Under the pieces are notes generated by a model, which did not search any database, had not been told where the DNA came from, and was given only the letters and a program-made list of their open reading frames with translations. The position numbers were made by a program, and so were the translations under genes. Below, one piece after another: positions 4,731-8,620 of a DNA stretch of 8,620 nt (its first letter is position 1; every line of letters begins with the position of its first letter). Origin of the DNA: Verrucomicrobiota bacterium (lineage in GTDB: Bacteria; Verrucomicrobiota; Verrucomicrobiia; Verrucomicrobiales; DEV007); NCBI GenBank assembly GCA_020630835.1, contig JAHDIL010000055.1:1-8620 (forward strand), in the 5' to 3' direction.

Positions 4731-7481
4731 TTACGAAGCCTCTGCGAAGTCATCGACAAGCGGTGTCATAATAGGTGCTAAGTCCGCAGTCTCTATGGGC
4801 GTATTGACTGCATGTGCAGAAGCTCCCGGAGATATATCGTCTAGACAGAGGTCATCACTGCATGAGTCTGATGGCATGATGTCATCATCGGCATCTTGAA
4901 GAATCTCGGAAAATTGGAAGCTCGCATCGGCTATTGACAGAGAGCTGCCGTCAGTGAGAAAGGCTGAGGCCTCTCCGAAAACATGGACATCGCCGTCAGC
5001 TGTTTGATAGGCCTCACCGTTGCTCTCTAGCTCGATGGTAGAGATCCCAAACCCGCTCAGGGAGATCATCTCGTCGGTTTGGCTGATGCCATCACCGTTT
5101 GCATCCTGCCAAAGGAAAAATTTGTCCCATTGTGCATCATCAGCGGAGAGCCGTCGGTCTTGATTAGAGTCGAAACCTGCAGCGAGTCCCTCAAGGTCGG
5201 TAGCACCTGCCTCGGGGCTATAATCAGCGAAAGCAAACTCAGCACGACCATCTACGGCGCCGTTGCCATTTTCATCAAAGATGAGGACGGCGTCATCCTG
5301 AGCTGCCCAGGCAGTTTGCTCTTTCATCCCGTCACCATCTACATCGATCTGGATACCGTTTTCGATAGAAACAAACTCTACACCGTCTCCGTCTAGGTCG
5401 AACACGACGGGCGGGACACCCGGTGGAAGGCCAGGAATGTTAGAGGTGTTGTCGCTAATAAGAACGGTCGAGCGAGCCGCCGAGCTCTCGTTGTCGTCGA
5501 TATCAGTGATGCGTGTTTCGATGACGCGCGGTGTGATGTTGATAACGCCGCTGGCGGTATTTTCAAAGGTAATGGCAGCGATAGCGGCTTCATAGTCGTC
5601 TTGTGAGGCAACCCCGGTCAGTGTGACGATGGCCCCGTTTGGCGAAAGTGTGCCCGTGATCCCTGCTGGCAGAGCGCCAAAACCGAGAGTGTCGCCAAAT
5701 TCAGGATTCGTAAGGAATGCTGTGGCTGATTTCAAGAGATCACCATCAATGTCAGCAATGGCAACATCCGTGTCGCTGATTGAGGTGGGAGCACTGCCGC
5801 TATAAAATACAATTGCATCGTTGGGGTCGCTGCTGCCGCTGCTGCCGTCTCGATCTAAAAACAAGAATGGTTGTGAGGAGGGCAAGAGCTCAGTGGTTCC
5901 AGTTCCATCGTTGGAACTACTTGGTGGGGCATCGGCGATACGCGTAAGCTGCCCGGTCGTTGTGTCCAACGAATAGAGGCCTCGACCTAGGTTATCGGTG
6001 AGTTGGATATTTCCATTAACATCCGAAAATACACTGCCTGCCGCGATGGTTGTAGGGGTTCCTCCAGAATCCAAAGCATTATGAAAGAACTCGGAGGTTA
6101 TACCTGTGCCGGGATCGAATCGGAAAGATTTGTTACCGGCTACTGACCAGATCGCACCATCTGCAGCGAGCCCAAGGTCGGTTCCACTTGTGCCTGAGGC
6201 CCTTTGGTCAATGATCGTAATGGTATCTAGATCAATAGCGTATAGGTTGTTTCCGTTGGAATCTTCTGGCCCACCGACCCACCAGATATTGCTACTTGGG
6301 TCGATGACTCCCGTGACAAAACCAATACGCTCTCCGAGATCATTAGTCAGAGCCCCCAGATGTTCTACGAGTTCGCCAGTAAAAGGGTTGATAGTGAGAA
6401 GGTCGAATTGCGCAATACCTGAAGCTGTCGGGTCGGAACCACCACCTACAGCATAGATCAATCCATCAGCCGGATTGTAGGCGATGGAATTATAGTTATC
6501 TCCTAGGGGATCTCCAATATTCGAGAAAAGAACCTCCTCCGTATCCGGATCAACGATGAGCTCCCGGAGTTGTCCAAAGGACACTTGATAAGTTCCAGCG
6601 GGTTGAGCAGGATTTGATATCCCATTGATCGTGACAGTAACTGTTTCAGTGTCACTGTTGCCGCTGCTATCTTCCGCGGTATAGGTGAACGTTGCTGTGG
6701 CTGACTCCCCATCATTTAAGAGGTCATACTTTCCATTCGGGTCAAAGAAGACGCTTCCGTCAGCAAGAACGCGAATGATCGCGCCATTCGCCAAGGATAC
6801 GGGCTCATTAGCACCCACGTTCGATCCGTTGATTTGTGTTATTGTCAACAAAGGTGAGTCGGCATCTCGATCGTTTGTTATGACGTTTCTAAACACTCCA
6901 GCGTTTTCGAATGTGACCATCTCATCTGGAGCGAGGTTGGGATTGGGATCCTCGATGATCGGCTCTGAGCCATTAGGCTGCACGTCATTTGTAATGTCAG
7001 GTAGTGACGGATTATTATCTAGGGTAGAATTATTATTTCGGGTAGAATTATTCAGGGCAGAGGAAGTCGCCGACGGCAAAGCATCCGCCGCTCCTGATTC
7101 ATCGAAGCCGCGATATCCCACCTGAGATAAGCGCATCAGAGTAAATTCATCATCACCACTTAGACCGGCCTCGATGGAGCCAAGCCTCTGAAAGTCAGCG
7201 GACCATGTGTCTTCAAACACCCCGTCTTGGTTCGGAGAGACAATGACTGGCGGGAGAGAGGCTCCGTTTAGCAAAAAATTTTCTAATCGGACCTCTTTGT
7301 CATCATTGATGAGAATGAGGTCTGCACCGTCGACCCTTGTTTCGACTTCAATGAGGTTCCCTCCTTTATCAAAGACGCTGACTTCGTCGCCTGAAAGAGC
7401 CTCTATCACAAGGTTCTCCTTGTATTCTCTATCGATGTTTCGGCTTTCGGAGCTACGATTAGTAATAAGTATCCTGTGCAT
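4731..7481 (-). CDS. Large mosaic surface/secreted calcium-binding protein
   Basis: This 916-residue acidic protein has no Sec signal peptide. Residues 20-75 resemble the BapA-type prefix domain of type I-secreted adhesins (GDEVSVFDKGG, then DLILINDDKEVRLENFLLNG). An Asn/Ser-rich repeat linker covers about 137-185. A VCBS/cadherin-like domain spans 186-287 (NVITNDRDAD, FTYTAEDSSGNSDTETVTVTI). Residues about 300-520 look like a DUF6923-type propeller (NSIAYNPADGLIYAVGG, LYAIDLDT, LYSLDTTTGQLTRI). A second cadherin-like domain follows at 552-677 (LTGVASQDDYEAAIAAITFEN). Residues 690-858 are the aspartate-rich region typical of RTX-type proteins, with loops DLDGDGVE (695), DVDGDGMKE (713), DENGNGAVD (736), DSNQDRRLS (771) and DANGDGISQTDE (793), which should bind Ca2+. 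An acidic tail holds the only two cysteines (874, 879). By analogy it may be an adhesin or matrix protein exported by a type I system; no exporter gene lies nearby. The ATG at 7479-7481 has no Shine-Dalgarno. Confidence 0.9.
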   Translation of the reverse strand: MHRILITNRSSESRNIDREYKENLVIEALSGDEVSVFDKGGNLIEVETRVDGADLILINDDKEVRLENFLLNGASLPPVIVSPNQDGVFEDTWSADFQRLGSIEAGLSGDDEFTLMRLSQVGYRGFDESGAADALPSATSSALNNSTRNNNSTLDNNPSLPDITNDVQPNGSEPIIEDPNPNLAPDEMVTFENAGVFRNVITNDRDADSPLLTITQINGSNVGANEPVSLANGAIIRVLADGSVFFDPNGKYDLLNDGESATATFTYTAEDSSGNSDTETVTVTINGISNPAQPAGTYQVSFGQLRELIVDPDTEEVLFSNIGDPLGDNYNSIAYNPADGLIYAVGGGSDPTASGIAQFDLLTINPFTGELVEHLGALTNDLGERIGFVTGVIDPSSNIWWVGGPEDSNGNNLYAIDLDTITIIDQRASGTSGTDLGLAADGAIWSVAGNKSFRFDPGTGITSEFFHNALDSGGTPTTIAAGSVFSDVNGNIQLTDNLGRGLYSLDTTTGQLTRIADAPPSSSNDGTGTTELLPSSQPFLFLDRDGSSGSSDPNDAIVFYSGSAPTSISDTDVAIADIDGDLLKSATAFLTNPEFGDTLGFGALPAGITGTLSPNGAIVTLTGVASQDDYEAAIAAITFENTASGVINITPRVIETRITDIDDNESSAARSTVLISDNTSNIPGLPPGVPPVVFDLDGDGVEFVSIENGIQIDVDGDGMKEQTAWAAQDDAVLIFDENGNGAVDGRAEFAFADYSPEAGATDLEGLAAGFDSNQDRRLSADDAQWDKFFLWQDANGDGISQTDEMISLSGFGISTIELESNGEAYQTADGDVHVFGEASAFLTDGSSLSIADASFQFSEILQDADDDIMPSDSCSDDLCLDDISPGASAHAVNTPIETADLAPIMTPLVDDFAEAS
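7011..7064. repeat. 18-base tandem repeat in the surface-protein linker
   Basis: Two nearly identical 18-base units, ATTATTATCTAGGGTAGA (7011-7028) and ATTATTATTTCGGGTAGA (7029-7046), are followed by a degenerate third (7047-7064, starting ATTATTCAGGGCAGA). On the minus strand they encode six-residue Asn/Ser units (residues about 140-157 of the large protein) in a flexible linker between the prefix and the first cadherin-like domain. Being a multiple of three, unit gain or loss would keep the frame. Confidence 0.8.
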
Positions 7482-7497
7482 CGTAAGGTTGTGAAAA

Positions 7498-7737
7498 TCA
7501 CTGTTTGATTAGTCTGAAGCAAGAAAAGAAGTCTGGGTAAGGACGATTAGAGAGATGATTTCGACCTTTACTTGTATATTTACCATAAGTTCTATACACC
7601 TCGAGAGGCGTTTTGTAAAGAGAACGTAACGCAGAGCTGGCCAGTGATTGCGCAGTCTCAAGTGGGCTCGCTTCAACCATACGGCCTAGGTGCCTTGTGC
7701 TGATGAATCGCCCGTATCCAGAAGCGAATGAAAACAC
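7498..7737 (-). CDS. Small ORF of unknown function (doubtful)
   Basis: This 79-codon frame lies between the radical SAM gene (9 bases upstream) and the large surface-protein gene (16 bases downstream), the tight spacing expected in an operon. It would start at a GTG (7735-7737); an ATG at 7678-7680 gives a 60-residue version. The product is basic and Ser-rich, with no signal peptide, membrane segment or motif that I recognise; a helical stretch (LETAQSLASSALRSLY) is followed by a segment rich in Tyr, Lys, Arg and Asn. Codon use is not obviously wrong for a gene, but a good promoter candidate for the downstream gene (7591-7619) lies inside it and no Shine-Dalgarno precedes either start. It may be a real small protein, a decayed gene, or simply open leader sequence. 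Confidence 0.35.
   Translation of the reverse strand: MFSFASGYGRFISTRHLGRMVEASPLETAQSLASSALRSLYKTPLEVYRTYGKYTSKGRNHLSNRPYPDFFSCFRLIKQ
7591..7619 (-). promoter_or_regulatory. Candidate sigma-70 promoter for the surface protein
   Basis: On the minus strand TTTACA (7614-7619) and TATAGA (7591-7596) are separated by exactly 17 bases, matching the -35 at five of six and the -10 at four of six positions. Transcription would start near 7584, leaving a leader of about 100 bases before the ATG at 7481. It lies within the doubtful 79-codon ORF. It would let the large gene be expressed independently of the upstream radical SAM gene. Confidence 0.4.
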
Positions 7738-7746
7738 GTCTCGCAG

Positions 7747-8620
7747 CTATCCGTTGCTGGGATCCGTTTGCAAAAAGACCGCTTCCTTACCGACCCAGCG
7801 AATGAGGGGTTCTTTCACCAGTTGGAGCAACTCAGCCTCGACAGCACGCGGATAAGTCATCTGCGTGCCGATTTTCTCCAGCTCACATAGAGCGAAGAGT
7901 CGGTCATACGGGTAAAGCTTGCGGATCTTATCATACATGGCTTTGGGGAAGCGCATGGGACCAATGGTGATCGAGTGGATCCACTCGGGGTTCAACTCCT
8001 GCTCTAACTGCTGAATAAAATTTTCATAAATTTGTGAAAATTTTGGCCAGGGGATGAGCGGATCCAGCCGCAGCCCGAGTGGCCAACCGGCTGCGCCGAG
8101 AGCTCTGGCTTTCGCCAGGCGCCGCTCTAAGGCTGGGGCACCGTGCTCAGTCTCGCGCGCGATCTCGTCAGGTGTCAGCGTGAAGGCGGGGATCACATTG
8201 GGTAAGGCTTCCCGGGTCTCCAGGAGCTTTGTGTTGATGCTCTTAGTGCGCAGCTCGAACCAGGTATCTGGTCGTTCTGCCATGAAGGGTAAAAACTCCT
8301 CAGCAAAGTGGGTGATGCCCTCCATACCAAGCGAGTCGCAGTCGTAGCCGGTGAAAAGGCAGAGCTGCTCAGAGGGGGATTCAGTTCGGATCTTCGCCCG
8401 CAGCTCATCGATTTCGCTCTGGAAGTCCTCGCTATTGACGAAGAATACGTAGTTAGCCGACTGATACATGCCTTGGAGGAAGCAATAGCGGCAGTCGTAG
8501 AGGCAATTGAGGAAATGGCTGAAGTAGTGGTTCTGCGATGCCCCGATACGGTAGTCAGAAGGCGTAGGTAGGACCCTTTTTCCATGTTTGTGCGCCAGGA
8601 TGAGCGCCGGGTTCTGCTTT
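7747..8620 (-). CDS. Radical SAM protein, spore photoproduct lyase family (5' partial)
   Basis: The frame runs open to the right edge, so the N-terminus is missing; about 290 residues are visible. Near the visible start, codons at 8503, 8491 and 8482 (left coordinates) encode the Cys residues of CLYDCRYC, the CxxxCxxC motif that holds the [4Fe-4S] cluster. This is followed by FLQG, the form seen in spore photoproduct lyase (SPL) relatives. Downstream come LCLFTGYDCDSLGMEGITH, then FELRTKS and PAFTLTPDEIARETEHGAP, where SPL proteins have SAM-barrel strands, and GLRLDPLIPW. An ATG at 8467-8469 comes after the cluster motif and cannot be the true start. SPL repairs the spore photoproduct thymine dimer in Firmicutes; homologues occur in bacteria that do not sporulate, where the role is unsettled. 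The TAG stop lies 9 bases from the next small ORF, suggesting possible co-transcription. Confidence 0.88.
   Translation of the reverse strand, partial: KQNPALILAHKHGKRVLPTPSDYRIGASQNHYFSHFLNCLYDCRYCFLQGMYQSANYVFFVNSEDFQSEIDELRAKIRTESPSEQLCLFTGYDCDSLGMEGITHFAEEFLPFMAERPDTWFELRTKSINTKLLETREALPNVIPAFTLTPDEIARETEHGAPALERRLAKARALGAAGWPLGLRLDPLIPWPKFSQIYENFIQQLEQELNPEWIHSITIGPMRFPKAMYDKIRKLYPYDRLFALCELEKIGTQMTYPRAVEAELLQLVKEPLIRWVGKEAVFLQTDPSNG

Noticed and set aside
6685..7125. 146-codon plus-strand frame inside the large surface-protein gene
   Set aside because: It is antisense to clear cadherin-like and prefix coding sequence, with composition explained by the real gene on the minus strand.
8308..8571. 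Plus-strand frame opposite the radical SAM gene
   Set aside because: It is antisense to the CxxxCxxC motif and downstream core, which are unmistakable on the minus strand.

Overview
The window is 8.6 kb of ordinary-looking bacterial chromosome, roughly half GC by eye. It carries seven well-supported genes, one doubtful small ORF and one gene cut by the right edge. The organism is most likely a Gram-negative bacterium of the Verrucomicrobiota/PVC type. This rests on the short zinc-free S14, the near-absence of Shine-Dalgarno sequences before the starts, lipoprotein signals, and a mosaic calcium-binding surface protein with a DUF6923-like propeller. The assignment is an inference from gene style, since no rRNA or marker set is present.

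Left part (1-2135): a housekeeping pair on the minus strand, rpsN (S14, cysteine-poor 89-residue form) and a small FmdB-type zinc-ribbon protein, separated by a clear intrinsic terminator. Diverging from rpsN is a 266-residue exported protein of unknown function. It converges on a 141-residue lipoprotein that resembles DUF6746-type proteins, with a strong hairpin between the two stop codons.

Middle (2136-4730): a tRNA-dihydrouridine synthase (DusB type, plus strand), then a minus-strand DedA/VTT membrane protein. The DedA protein has an unusual N-terminal extension that looks like a lipoprotein signal. A 466-base stretch upstream of it has no convincing gene but holds a broken, coding-like frame and an 18-base inverted repeat.

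Right part (4731-8620): three co-oriented minus-strand reading frames. From upstream to downstream they are a radical SAM protein of the spore photoproduct lyase type (5' end outside the window), a doubtful 79-residue ORF, and a 916-residue surface or secreted protein. The large protein combines a BapA-like prefix domain, a VCBS/cadherin-like domain, a propeller-like DUF6923 region, a second cadherin-like domain and a chain of calcium-binding aspartate loops. A candidate sigma-70 promoter inside the small ORF suggests the large gene can be transcribed on its own.

I see no mobile element, CRISPR array, tRNA or rRNA. There is no convincing multi-gene novel system. The most distinctive items are the DedA protein with the lipoprotein-like head, the mosaic surface protein, and the photolyase-like radical SAM gene.
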